DNA of 64,000 bases from positions 1 to 64,000 of the forward strand of contig CAAFWO010000007.1 of assembly GCA_900766735.1 (NCBI GenBank), written 5' to 3'. Position numbers and translations under genes: made by a program. The notes under the pieces are model-generated. The model was not told where the DNA came from. It saw nothing but the letters and a program-made list of their open reading frames with translations, and did not search any database. Below, piece by piece: positions 1 through 7,372 of the stretch. Numbering within the stretch: position 1 is the first letter of the stretch; each line of letters opens with the position of its first letter. This DNA is from Clostridia bacterium. Its GTDB lineage: Bacteria; Bacillota; Clostridia; CAKSNL01; HGM11501.

Positions 1-480
1 AACAATACACAAATAGTACCATATTCCTCCGGCTTTAATATAAGTAATGTCGCTAACCCACACAAGATTAGGAGCTTTCTGATTAAATTTCTGCTGCAGA
101 TGATTGCAGCAAGCTTCGGCATCAGAAGAATTGCTGCGGATAACAGGTTTATCCGTAGACATTTTTGGCAGCTGCAATTGTTTCATCAAGCGGTACACTC
201 GTCCGACACTGATGTTTATGCCATAATCACGCTGAAGGACATATGTGATTTTGTAAGCGCCGAGCCGCTTGTTGTAATCAGCATAGATATGAAGAATTAA
301 AGAAGCAATATATTGATTTTCTTTAATACGCGGAGATGGTTCGGCAGAAAAATGCTTGTAATAGGTACTCCTGTTTACTCTGAGAAGCTTGCACAATGTC
401 TTAATGCTATGCTGGAAGCGGAGTTTATGTACAGCGTCTAATCTTTGCTTGAGTGTGGCGTGAATATGGCAATCGCTTTT
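1..480 (-). CDS. IS3-family transposase orfB (partial)
   Basis: Reading the minus strand in the -1 frame relative to orfA gives an open frame running off the window edge. It holds the HTH_21-type N-terminal region (IKTLCKLLRVNRSTYY) and then the start of the rve/DDE catalytic core with WVSDITYI, whose Asp is the first catalytic acid. It has no good start codon of its own and is expected to be made as an OrfAB fusion by -1 frameshifting at the A-run 477-483. It cuts and joins the element ends. The remaining catalytic D and E residues are outside the window. Confidence 0.85.
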
Positions 481-725
481 TTTAGGATTAAGTTTTCCTC
501 TTCTAATTGGGCATTGCGCATTTGGAGTTCCTTTACTTGCTTGGCGGTAAGCAGCTCGCCGTTGCCGGCTTCAACGGTAGAGTATTGCTTAATCCATTTT
601 CCGAGTGCGGATTGAGAAACACCGTATTCTTTGCAGAGCTGAGATTGAGTTTTTCCGTTTTGGTGCAGAGAAACAAGGGATTTTTTAAAATCCTCGTCAT
701 ATTTGGTATAATTGTTGTTACCCAT
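438..725 (-). CDS. IS3-family transposase orfA (HTH)
   Basis: A 95-residue protein with a transposase_8 helix-turn-helix (residues about 10-55, motif CKEYGVSQSALGKWIKQY) followed by a leucine-zipper-like segment (about 60-87, QLEEENLILKKAI) typical of IS3 OrfA. It binds the element ends and regulates transposition. The start has a strong GGAGG-type ribosome site (AGGAGGAAAGACAA then ATG). The zipper ends on CTA AAA AAA GCG, an A AAA AAA G slippery site that would fuse it to orfB. Confidence 0.9.
   Translation of the reverse strand: MGNNNYTKYDEDFKKSLVSLHQNGKTQSQLCKEYGVSQSALGKWIKQYSTVEAGNGELLTAKQVKELQMRNAQLEEENLILKKAIAIFTPHSSKD
477..483 (-). promoter_or_regulatory. Programmed -1 frameshift site of the IS3 element
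   Basis: Seven consecutive A residues followed by G on the minus strand sit in phase as A AAA AAA G inside orfA. A -1 slip joins orfA to orfB exactly where the two frames overlap. This matches the known IS3-family mechanism; no downstream pseudoknot was worked out. Confidence 0.7.
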
Positions 726-799
726 TTGTCTTTCCTCCTGTTTTTGTGTTTATTTTATTATATCATATTTTGCATATTTATGTCTACTTTTTTAGTATA

Positions 800-1315
800 G
801 CACCAGAGTATGAATATAATAAACTATATAAGTTTTTTGTTACATATTCAATGTGCGAAAATCAAAGCAACAAGAAACGCACATTAGAAGACTACGGATG
901 GGCAAGTACTGTTAAATATTCGGAAATTACCAAAGCTCTCAAGAAAAGCATCGGTTTCGACATTGAAAATTTTGTATTTCGGGATGACGGAGGCCTTAAA
1001 GATGTTTTTGAGAAAAATAATCTCATAATAAATGAAGTTACTTTGGACAGTGAACGGGGAGTAATAGGAAAAACAAATGAAAAAAATCAGCTCTTAAAAT
1101 TATTTCACAGAATTAGAAATATTTTTTCACACGGAAGATTTGTAATGAGGTTATCGGGTGAGGATAGATATGTCATTATGGAAGATAAAGATTCGCACAA
1201 TGTGACAGCAAGAATAGTTATTAAGCTTGATACGCTGATAGGAATCGTCGACACGATAGATAAAAACCATCTTACCGGAGAAACAAGAGACACAGTTGTT
1301 TTGGAGGCAGCTTAA
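800..1315 (+). pseudogene. HEPN-domain protein, 5'-truncated next to the IS element
   Basis: An open frame of about 170 residues starts without a start codon or ribosome site right at the IS border and ends at a normal stop. The first in-frame ATG after the border (851) has no Shine-Dalgarno. The sequence KLFHRIRNIFSHGRF contains R-N-x3-H, the Rx4-6H signature of HEPN domains, in a context like the pEK499_p136-type HEPN family; the C-terminal part follows (ARIVIKLDTLIGIV). HEPN proteins are often RNases in toxin-antitoxin or defence systems. Here the N-terminus seems to have been removed, so it is probably a remnant, although a short product starting at 851 cannot be excluded. Confidence 0.6.
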
Positions 1316-1326
1316 CAAAAGTGCGA

Positions 1327-1344
1327 TTTTGACGGAGGGAGAGA
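1327..1344 (+). repeat. Repeat-element end, copy 1
   Basis: The string TTTTGACGGAGGGAGAGA recurs with one change at 1673-1690. It matches the 3' end of a common palindromic intergenic element of Firmicutes as remembered; two copies in direct orientation suggest nested insertion. Confidence 0.5.
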
Positions 1345-1351
1345 ATTTCGA

Positions 1352-1450
1352 GTACACATTTGGCACGTCGGCAAACGTGAGTACCCTACGGAGCACTGAA
1401 TGCGCGGTGCGAAATCGTAGGGTTCGGCGTTTACGACGAAGCGCGTGTAC
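1352..1450. repeat. Large imperfect palindrome, about 100 nt
   Basis: Nested arms pair across the element: GTACAC (1352) with GTGTAC (1445), CGTCGGCAAACG with CGTTTACGACG (imperfect), and CCCTACG (1384) with CGTAGGG (1416). The loop carries a further GCAC/GTGC pair. It resembles the palindromic intergenic repeats common in gut Firmicutes; copy number elsewhere cannot be seen here. Confidence 0.6.
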
Positions 1451-1482
1451 ACATATACCCCTCACCGCCGCCTGCCGGCGGA

Positions 1483-1577
1483 GCCTTAAAACCGCCTTTG
1501 TGGTTTTAAGAGCGTGCAAAAAACCTTAAACAGTTTTTTGCACCAGACTAAAAAAGACTTTGTTGTCTTTTTTAGTC
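1483..1577. repeat. Three consecutive hairpins
   Basis: Three inverted repeats follow one another almost without gaps: CTTAAAACCGC/GTGGTTTTAAG (about 1484-1510), GTGCAAAAAAC/GTTTTTTGCAC (about 1514-1542) and ACTAAAAAAGAC/GTCTTTTTTAGT (about 1547-1577). Each has a loop of 5-8 bases. Their A/T-rich arms would read as terminators in either direction. Confidence 0.65.
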
Positions 1578-1624
1578 ATGCCCCGAGGGGGAAGCCTTTA
1601 AATGCACTATCAAAACCGAGGCGG

Positions 1625-1693
1625 AGGTTTAAAATGCCTCCATCTGATGAGGGAGGTGGCAAAACCGCAGGTTTTGACGGAAGGAGAGATTAT
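1625..1693 (+). repeat. Palindromic intergenic repeat with end copy 2
   Basis: Contains GGAGG...CCTCC (1623-1641), CCTCC...GGAGG across 1637-1656, AAAACCGCAGGTTTT (1661-1675) and the end motif TTTTGACGGAAGGAGAGA. The arrangement is that of a small MITE-like element. Confidence 0.5.
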
Positions 1694-1748
1694 TAATCCT
1701 GGACGACCAAAAACTCTGTAACCATTACAGGGTTTTTGAGTGCGAAAG

Positions 1749-1789
1749 CAAATGAAATGCCACCCGCATCGCGGGTGGCATTTCATTTG
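1749..1789. repeat. Perfect 19-bp-stem hairpin
   Basis: Arms CAAATGAAATGCCACCCGC and its exact complement are separated by three bases. An imperfect hairpin (AAAAACTCTGTAA/TTACAGGGTTTTT, 1710-1738) lies just before it. No gene lies close upstream that would need a terminator. Confidence 0.8.
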
Positions 1790-1811
1790 TAATATAGAGT
1801 TATGCGAAGTA

Positions 1812-1853
1812 TCATATTCGGGCGCGGGTGTACGATTTAGCGCCCGAATATGA
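1812..1853. repeat. 14-bp inverted repeat
   Basis: TCATATTCGGGCGC pairs perfectly with GCGCCCGAATATGA across a 14-base loop. A further pair, CAACAAGGT/ACCTTGTTG, brackets 1877-1916. Confidence 0.7.
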
Positions 1854-2269
1854 AGAGGCGTTTTCAAAATCTTTCAACAAGGTCTTTCCTAATAAGGGAG
1901 CGGAAAAACCTTGTTGCATTATGAAAAGCGGACCGAAAACGCCCGTTAAAAATGCACTTGCATTTTCATTTATAATTATAACACAAAAAAACGGCTGTGA
2001 CACAAAAGTGGCACAAAATGCACGTTTAGCGGCATAAAAGGTAATTAAAAGGGAATAATTCCCAATTAGCCTCTTTTTGAGGGGCAAAATCGTGCCGGAA
2101 GTCAGAGAAAAATTGTTGTGAAAAAGGAGGGGATTGAGGGGAAGAATTTTCTGTAAAGAAAATTTAGGGTGCACGCACCGGCGAGGCGGGCGCAAAAACG
2201 ATTATTTTGTCACCCGAAGGGAGAAAAACGATATACTGATAATAGAAAAAAATAAAGGCAGGTTTTTCT

Positions 2270-3046
2270 ATGGATATAGTAAATATTGTTTTTCTTCCAG
2301 TTTTGGGAACCGCGCTCGGCTCTGCCGCGGTGTTTTTTATGCGCGGAACGATGAATAAAAAACTTGAGCGTATACTTATGGGATTTGCCGCCGGAGTGAT
2401 GGTCGCCGCGTCGGTGTGGAGCCTTTTGATACCGGCGATCGAGCGGAGCGAGCACCTTGGAAGGCTTAGCTTTTTCCCGGCGGCGGCGGGCTTTACCATC
2501 GGAATATTCATGATGCTTATGATCGACAAGATAATTCCGCATCTTAATTTCGGAACGGAAAAAAGAGAGGGAATCAAGAGCAAGCTTAAGAAAAACTCGA
2601 TGCTTGTGCTCGCAATCGTGATACATAACTTTCCCGAGGGAATGGCAGTCGGAGCGGTGCTCGCCGCCGTTTTGTCCGGCGCAGGAGTCACGGTGAGCGC
2701 GGCGCTTGCGCTTTCAATGGGAATTGCAATTCAGAATTTCCCCGAAGGCGCGATCATCTCGCTTCCCCTGGCCGCGTCGGGAGTCGGAAAAACGCGATCG
2801 TGTATTATGGGCGTGCTGTCAGGGCTTGTCGAACCGCTCGGAGCGGTTCTGACCGTTGCGGCCTCGCGCCAGATGGTGCCGTCGCTCCCGTATCTTTTAG
2901 CGTTTGCCGCCGGAGCGATGCTCTATGTCGTCGTCGAGGAGCTTGTGCCCGAAATGAACGGAATCGACCAGACGGACGACTGGGGAACAGTGATGTTCTC
3001 ACTCGGATTTGTGCTCATGATGATTCTTGACGTAATGCTCGGATAG
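2270..3046 (+). CDS. ZIP family metal transporter
   Basis: A 258-residue integral membrane protein of the ZIP family (GufA/ZupT-like) that imports divalent metals such as zinc. About eight membrane segments are visible. The two metal-site helices carry HNFPEG (about residues 122-127) and a second NFPEG (about 155-159), the family signature in TM4 and TM5. Length is typical. The start at 2270 is preceded by AAGGCAGG. It forms a single-gene unit between the repeat region and the MATE gene; a zinc ABC importer and a Zur-like gene lie 5 kb downstream, but no shared operator was recognised here. Confidence 0.9.
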   Translation: MDIVNIVFLPVLGTALGSAAVFFMRGTMNKKLERILMGFAAGVMVAASVWSLLIPAIERSEHLGRLSFFPAAAGFTIGIFMMLMIDKIIPHLNFGTEKREGIKSKLKKNSMLVLAIVIHNFPEGMAVGAVLAAVLSGAGVTVSAALALSMGIAIQNFPEGAIISLPLAASGVGKTRSCIMGVLSGLVEPLGAVLTVAASRQMVPSLPYLLAFAAGAMLYVVVEELVPEMNGIDQTDDWGTVMFSLGFVLMMILDVMLG

Positions 3047-3048
3047 TA

Positions 3049-3077
3049 TTGACACGCCCCTCGTAAAATGCTAAAAT
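3049..3077 (+). promoter_or_regulatory. Promoter of the MATE gene
   Basis: TTGACA (3049) and TAAAAT (3072) are separated by 17 bases. The promoter starts three bases after the upstream stop codon. Confidence 0.65.
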
Positions 3078-3093
3078 GGTATCACGAGGGGCG
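3055..3093. terminator. Inverted repeat over the MATE promoter and ribosome site
   Basis: CGCCCCTCGT (3055-3064) pairs with ACGAGGGGCG (3084-3093). The first arm lies in the -35/-10 spacer and the second contains the GAGGGG ribosome site of the MATE gene. In transcripts reading through from the ZIP gene this would form a terminator-like hairpin hiding that ribosome site; as DNA it could be an operator. Confidence 0.5.
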
Positions 3094-3098
3094 TTATT

Positions 3099-4439
3099 AT
3101 GATCAAAGACAAAAACTTTTATAAGGAATTTTTCTCGCTTTATGTGCTTTTGGTGCTCCAGAATGTCATCATTCTTTTAGTCAATCTGGCGGACAACATC
3201 ATGATCGGCGCATACAGCGAAACGGCGCTTTCCGGCGTCGCCGCGGTCAACCAGATACAGTTTATATATCAGCAGATCGTTGTCGGCTGTGCCGACGCGC
3301 TGGTCGTTCTCGCGAGCCAGTATTGGGGCGTTAAAAAGACGGGCGAGATCAAAAGGCTGTCGTTCTGCGCGCTTATATCGGCGCTTTTTGCGGGCGCGCT
3401 TCTTTTTACCGCCGCGTCAGCAGTGCCGGACGCACTGGTCTCCGTCTTCACGGACACTGAGGCGATACGCGCCGAGGGCGTTACATATATAAGCCTTATT
3501 AAATACACATACATTCCGTTTGCGATAACGAACGTTCTTTTGGCGACGCTTCGCTCGTCCGAGACCGTGAAGATCGCCTTCTTCGTTTCGCTGACAGCGC
3601 TTATTATAAACTGCGGAATCAACTACTGCCTTATCGGCGGCAATTTAGGCTTTCCCGAAATGGGAACGCGCGGTGCGGCAATCGGCACTGTCACGGCGCG
3701 TTGCGCGGAGCTTTTGATCGTGGTCATTTATGTTCTTTTTGTTGACAAAAAGCTTTGCATCAGGTTAAAGGAATATTTCCGGCTTGATAAAGAGATGTAC
3801 TCGCGCTACTTTTCGGTTGCGTGGTCGGTCGTTCTGGTCTCCGGTATGTTCGGCGTTTCGACCGCGCTTCAGACGGTCATTTTAGGGCATATGAGCGACG
3901 CGGCGATCGCGGCAAACTCCGTTGCGACATCGCTTTTTCAGACGCTTAAGGTAGCTTCGATCGGCGCGTCGGCGGCGACGAGCGTTATCATCGGCAAGGC
4001 CGTCGGAACGGGCGATATGAAAAAAGTGCGCGACTACACCAAGACGCTTCAGATTATGTTTTTGATTATCGGGCTCTTTATCTCCGTAACGCTCTTTTTC
4101 CTAAGAACGCCGATACTTTCGCTTTACGACTTAAGGCCGGAGACAAAGGCGCTTGCAAATTCGTTTTTGCTTGTCCTTTGCGTCACCGGGTTCGGCACGG
4201 CGTATCAGATGCCGGCGCTGACGGGAATCGTCAGAAGCGGACAGCCCTCGTTTATATTGAAAAACGACCTAATTTCCATATGGGGGATCGTTCTCCCGGC
4301 TTCATTTTTGGCGGCGTTTTATTTTAAGGCAAACCCCGTTCTTGTAGTATTTTTGTTAAACTCAGACCAGATATTCAAATGCATTGCCGCATGCATCAAA
4401 ACGAACAGCTACACATGGATTAGAAAATTAAACGAATAG
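3099..4439 (+). CDS. MATE family efflux transporter
   Basis: A 446-residue polytopic membrane protein with about 12 helices and the two-fold MatE domain layout (first repeat about 10-200, second about 230-420). LVNLADNIMIGAYSETALSGVAAVNQI near the N-terminus is characteristic. Such proteins export drugs or metabolites using sodium or proton gradients. The substrate is unknown. It is followed after 10 bases by an AraC-type regulator gene, so both are probably co-transcribed. Other flippase families with the same fold are less likely from the N-terminal motif. Confidence 0.9.
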   Translation: MIKDKNFYKEFFSLYVLLVLQNVIILLVNLADNIMIGAYSETALSGVAAVNQIQFIYQQIVVGCADALVVLASQYWGVKKTGEIKRLSFCALISALFAGALLFTAASAVPDALVSVFTDTEAIRAEGVTYISLIKYTYIPFAITNVLLATLRSSETVKIAFFVSLTALIINCGINYCLIGGNLGFPEMGTRGAAIGTVTARCAELLIVVIYVLFVDKKLCIRLKEYFRLDKEMYSRYFSVAWSVVLVSGMFGVSTALQTVILGHMSDAAIAANSVATSLFQTLKVASIGASAATSVIIGKAVGTGDMKKVRDYTKTLQIMFLIIGLFISVTLFFLRTPILSLYDLRPETKALANSFLLVLCVTGFGTAYQMPALTGIVRSGQPSFILKNDLISIWGIVLPASFLAAFYFKANPVLVVFLLNSDQIFKCIAACIKTNSYTWIRKLNE

Positions 4440-4449
4440 AGGGCTTTTT

Positions 4450-5301
4450 ATGGAGTGGTATTCGTCAGAGGTGGCAAGGCCGTCGCATAAAAAGAGCGAG
4501 CGGTATCTTCACATCAATAACTGCGGATTTTATAAAGGGATCAGACAGGGCGAAACGGTGGGCACATTCCGCCCGTTTGGGCTTCCTGACTATCAGATTA
4601 TTTATCTGATCGAGGGGAGCATGAGCTTTTTGGTGGACGGACTGACAAAGATCCTTTCCGCCGGCGACATTATCATTTATCCGCCTGACACAGCGCAAAA
4701 ATACAAAAGCATATCCGAATCCGGTGCGTCATACATCTGGGTCCATTTCACGGGCTTCGCGGCGGAGGATATGATTTTATCCTCCGGGCTCACGGCAGGC
4801 AAAATTTACAGCGCGTGGCCGAATCAGTCGGTCTATTCCATGATTATGAAAATGGGGGATGAGCTTCGCATTAAGCGGACGGGGAGCGAGACAAGGGCGA
4901 ACGGACTTTTCTTGGAGCTTTTGTCATTTTTGGCGCGCGAGCTTAAAAGCGACCGAAAGTCCGGAAACAGATATTCGCGCATCCTCCCGGCGCTCCGCGA
5001 CATGGAAAAGAACGCGGGCGCAAGGCGCAGTAATGAGGAATACGCAAAGATGTGCGGACTTACGCCGTATTATTTCATTCATCTGTTTAAAGAGGTCACG
5101 GGCGAGAGCCCGGTGAAATATATTTCTGAGCTCAATATGAGAAAAGCCGAGTATCTGCTTGAGGACACGAATATGGGCGTGGCCGACATTGCACGGCTCA
5201 CGGGCTTTGAGAGCCCGTCGTATTTCACAAAGCGATTTAAAGAGCGGTTCGGAAAAACGCCTTCGGAATTCAGAGAATCGGGCAACGAAAAAGGGATGTA
5301 A
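4450..5301 (+). CDS. AraC family transcriptional regulator (cupin + HTH)
   Basis: A 283-residue regulator. The N-terminal half (about 20-150) is a cupin-like ligand-binding domain (GSMSFLVDGLTKILSAGDIIIYPP). The C-terminal 100 residues form two helix-turn-helix motifs (YAKMCGLTPYYFIHLFKEVTGESPVKYI, then IARLTGFESPSYFTKRFKERFGKTPSEFR). It lies 10 bases behind the MATE gene and converges on the alpha-galactosidase, so it may sense a sugar and control either. Its stop codon sits inside a bidirectional terminator. Confidence 0.9.
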   Translation: MEWYSSEVARPSHKKSERYLHINNCGFYKGIRQGETVGTFRPFGLPDYQIIYLIEGSMSFLVDGLTKILSAGDIIIYPPDTAQKYKSISESGASYIWVHFTGFAAEDMILSSGLTAGKIYSAWPNQSVYSMIMKMGDELRIKRTGSETRANGLFLELLSFLARELKSDRKSGNRYSRILPALRDMEKNAGARRSNEEYAKMCGLTPYYFIHLFKEVTGESPVKYISELNMRKAEYLLEDTNMGVADIARLTGFESPSYFTKRFKERFGKTPSEFRESGNEKGM

Positions 5302-5314
5302 ATTTACATCCCTT
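5291..5314. terminator. Bidirectional terminator
   Basis: The perfect palindrome AAGGGATGTAAATTTACATC followed by CCTT is followed by T on the plus strand and preceded by A. It ends both the AraC gene (+) and the alpha-galactosidase gene (-). Confidence 0.8.
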
Positions 5315-5316
5315 TT

Positions 5317-7311
5317 TTATTTGGTGAGTTTGATCACTGCCGCTGAATTTTCGCGGAGCTGAACCGTCAGACCGTCGCTGTTCAATTCAATGTTTCCTTC
5401 AAAAGATGAAGGATAGATGCATTCGGCGCTTTTGTATTTTTCGCCAAGCGGAATTTTTATTGCTCCGGCCGCGGAAAGGTTTCCGACAGTCACATAGTCG
5501 CACGTTTCACCCGAAAAACCGGAAACGACTGTTTTGTCTCCAAAATGGGGAACGCCTGCCGGGTAGAACGGAACGAGCGAGGGTATCTCGCTTCTTAATG
5601 ACTTATAAAGGCTTACAGCCTCTTTGACAAGCTCGGCCCTTTTATCAGTGAAAAGATAAGTCTCACCGGAAAGCACCGGACGGCGGAAAAGTGAGTTTAC
5701 CATGAAGAAGGCGACCTCGTCCTCGCTTGAGTCAGCCTTCGGCGCGATCCAGACCTCCGCCTGCTCAGGTATCACGGCCGTGCCCGAGGCGGAGGCGATT
5801 ACCGCCGTTACGGGAAGTGACGACGCGTCAGTCACCGACTGGAGCGGGAAGTGCGCGAGCGACGAATAGTCCATTCTGAGCCCGCCGCTTGCACAGTTTT
5901 CGATTATGAGGCCGGGGTGCTTTTCATAGAGCGAATCTATCCAGGCAAAGTATGCCTCGCGGTGGCGCATGAGCCCGTCGCCGCAGCTGTCGGAATCGAC
6001 CTCGGTTCCCGAGCCGGCGTCGATATTATAGTCAAATTTGAAAAATTCGATCCCGTAGTTTTCGATCAGCGAATCGACAACGCCGGTCAAAAAGTCGGTC
6101 ACCTTTTTGTTTCTGAAATCAAACTGATAGCGCCCGTGGTCGATCACCTTTTTGCCGTGGCGCATGAAAAAGCAGTCGTCCGTAAACCGATCAAGAATCG
6201 GGCAGTTAACGCCCATAACCTCAGGCTCAAGCCAAATGCCGGGCTTCATATTTTTCTCTTTTATGCGGTCAAAGACTTTCTTCATTCCGCCGGGGAAACG
6301 GTCGGGAAAGACCTTCCATTCGCCGACGGTGTCCCACCAGGAACCGTTTGCGTACCAGCCGGCGTCCATGCAGAAGATATCCGCACCGTAGCGCGATGCC
6401 GCGTCGATAACGGGAAATTCCTTTTCCGTTGTTGGATTGGCGTACAGGCAGTTCATATAGTCATTGAAAATGACGGGAAGCAAAGAATCTGCCGGAGTCT
6501 TATAGGCGATATTCCGTCTGTATTTTGTCATCGTCAAAACTGCACCGTCAAAGTCGGGTGCAAAGCATATTGCCGCGGTCACAGTCTTAAATGTCTCTCC
6601 GGGCGCGAGCGATTTATACCACATATTCTCCTGCTCGGACGGGCCGGAAAGCCTTAAGTAATTAAAGTCCGGAGCCTCGCTGATCTCGAAATTCCACGAA
6701 GCACTGCTCTCGATCTGCCAGAACATAAATCCGTCGGAATTTTTAATCATTCCCATGGGCATGTACTCTTTTGACGACCATGTGCCGGTATTTGAGATTA
6801 CGGCGCGCGATGTAGTCTGGTCGCGAAAACCGTTAAGCCCCAGTTGCTCCGGCGAAAATTCCTGCCACGAAAGCTCCTGAGCCCAGGAGTTAGGGCAAAG
6901 AAATATCTTATCCATCGAAAATCCGTAAACCGAAAGCGAGCTTACATATTCAAGGCCGACCGGTTCATCAGAAATGTTCGTGACCTCCGAAAAGCCCCTT
7001 ACCGCGCTGACGCCGTTAAAAAACAGGTAGTGCTGAGTGACTCTTAACTTATCGTTTTTCATGGTGACGGAGATCTCGTTTTCAGTCTCGGTATGCGACT
7101 CGTAAAAAAGGCGGCTCAACACGCTTCCCAGGTGTTTGGAACCGTGATGCGCAGCAATATTCTCGCCCGAGGCGAAAACCTTGGTCGGGACAAAAAGAGC
7201 GTCCGGATTATCAGTTTTTTTTGCGCCCAACGAGCTTTGACGGATAAGGCCGTTATCGTCTGTTAAAAACGACAGGTGAACGCCGTTTTTAAAAAATTCA
7301 AGGTTTGTCAT
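5317..7311 (-). CDS. Alpha-galactosidase, GH36 family
   Basis: A 664-residue cytoplasmic enzyme (no signal peptide) that removes terminal alpha-galactosyl groups, for example from raffinose-type sugars or galactomannan. An N-terminal beta-sandwich (about 1-270) precedes the TIM barrel (about 280-600). Visible motifs are WLEPEVMG (360-367), FKFDYN with the likely nucleophile Asp427, ENCASGGLRMD (471-481) and SVTDAS with candidate acid/base Asp495. The start has GGGAAAG upstream. It is slightly short for the family and the acid/base region lacks the usual SDNTD string, so specificity could differ. Confidence 0.88.
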   Translation of the reverse strand: MTNLEFFKNGVHLSFLTDDNGLIRQSSLGAKKTDNPDALFVPTKVFASGENIAAHHGSKHLGSVLSRLFYESHTETENEISVTMKNDKLRVTQHYLFFNGVSAVRGFSEVTNISDEPVGLEYVSSLSVYGFSMDKIFLCPNSWAQELSWQEFSPEQLGLNGFRDQTTSRAVISNTGTWSSKEYMPMGMIKNSDGFMFWQIESSASWNFEISEAPDFNYLRLSGPSEQENMWYKSLAPGETFKTVTAAICFAPDFDGAVLTMTKYRRNIAYKTPADSLLPVIFNDYMNCLYANPTTEKEFPVIDAASRYGADIFCMDAGWYANGSWWDTVGEWKVFPDRFPGGMKKVFDRIKEKNMKPGIWLEPEVMGVNCPILDRFTDDCFFMRHGKKVIDHGRYQFDFRNKKVTDFLTGVVDSLIENYGIEFFKFDYNIDAGSGTEVDSDSCGDGLMRHREAYFAWIDSLYEKHPGLIIENCASGGLRMDYSSLAHFPLQSVTDASSLPVTAVIASASGTAVIPEQAEVWIAPKADSSEDEVAFFMVNSLFRRPVLSGETYLFTDKRAELVKEAVSLYKSLRSEIPSLVPFYPAGVPHFGDKTVVSGFSGETCDYVTVGNLSAAGAIKIPLGEKYKSAECIYPSSFEGNIELNSDGLTVQLRENSAAVIKLTK

Positions 7312-7343
7312 TTCTTTCCCTCAGTATCAGGGTTATATTGATG

Positions 7344-7372
7344 AGTATATGTTATTTTTTCCCCTTTGTCAA
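7344..7372 (-). promoter_or_regulatory. Promoter of the alpha-galactosidase gene
   Basis: On the minus strand TTGACA (7372-7367) and TATACT (7349-7344) are 17 bases apart. The -35 box lies inside the end of the upstream znuB gene. Confidence 0.7.

Larger units (their letters stand above)
1..800 (-). mobile_element. IS3-family insertion sequence, partial at window edge
   Basis: The element contains a small helix-turn-helix orfA and a downstream transposase frame, orfB, in the -1 frame, which is the classical IS3 layout. Only the upstream two thirds or so is in the window; the rest of the DDE domain and one terminal repeat lie left of base 1. The right boundary is uncertain: the AT-rich stretch around 780-800 upstream of orfA is the likely element end, because a foreign open frame begins there. 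No matching second terminal repeat or target duplication can be checked. Confidence 0.8.
1316..2269. other. Gene-free stretch with nested palindromic repeats
   Basis: No credible gene was found in these 950 bases. Frames present lack ribosome sites and family resemblance. Instead the stretch holds a series of inverted repeats (separate entries) and two copies of the same element end, TTTTGACGGA(A/G)GGAGAGA, at about 1327 and 1673. The right part (1860-2230) is AT-rich with small hairpins, for example 2050-2063 (GGGAATAATTCCC) and 2072-2085, and holds the promoter region of the ZIP transporter gene. Confidence 0.6.

Noticed and set aside
1151..2195. Several minus-strand frames of 80-130 residues in the repeat region
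   Set aside because: They run through palindromes, have no ribosome sites and resemble nothing recognisable.
5851..6657. 268-residue plus-strand frame opposite the alpha-galactosidase
   Set aside because: Antisense shadow of the GH36 gene, without ribosome site or family resemblance.
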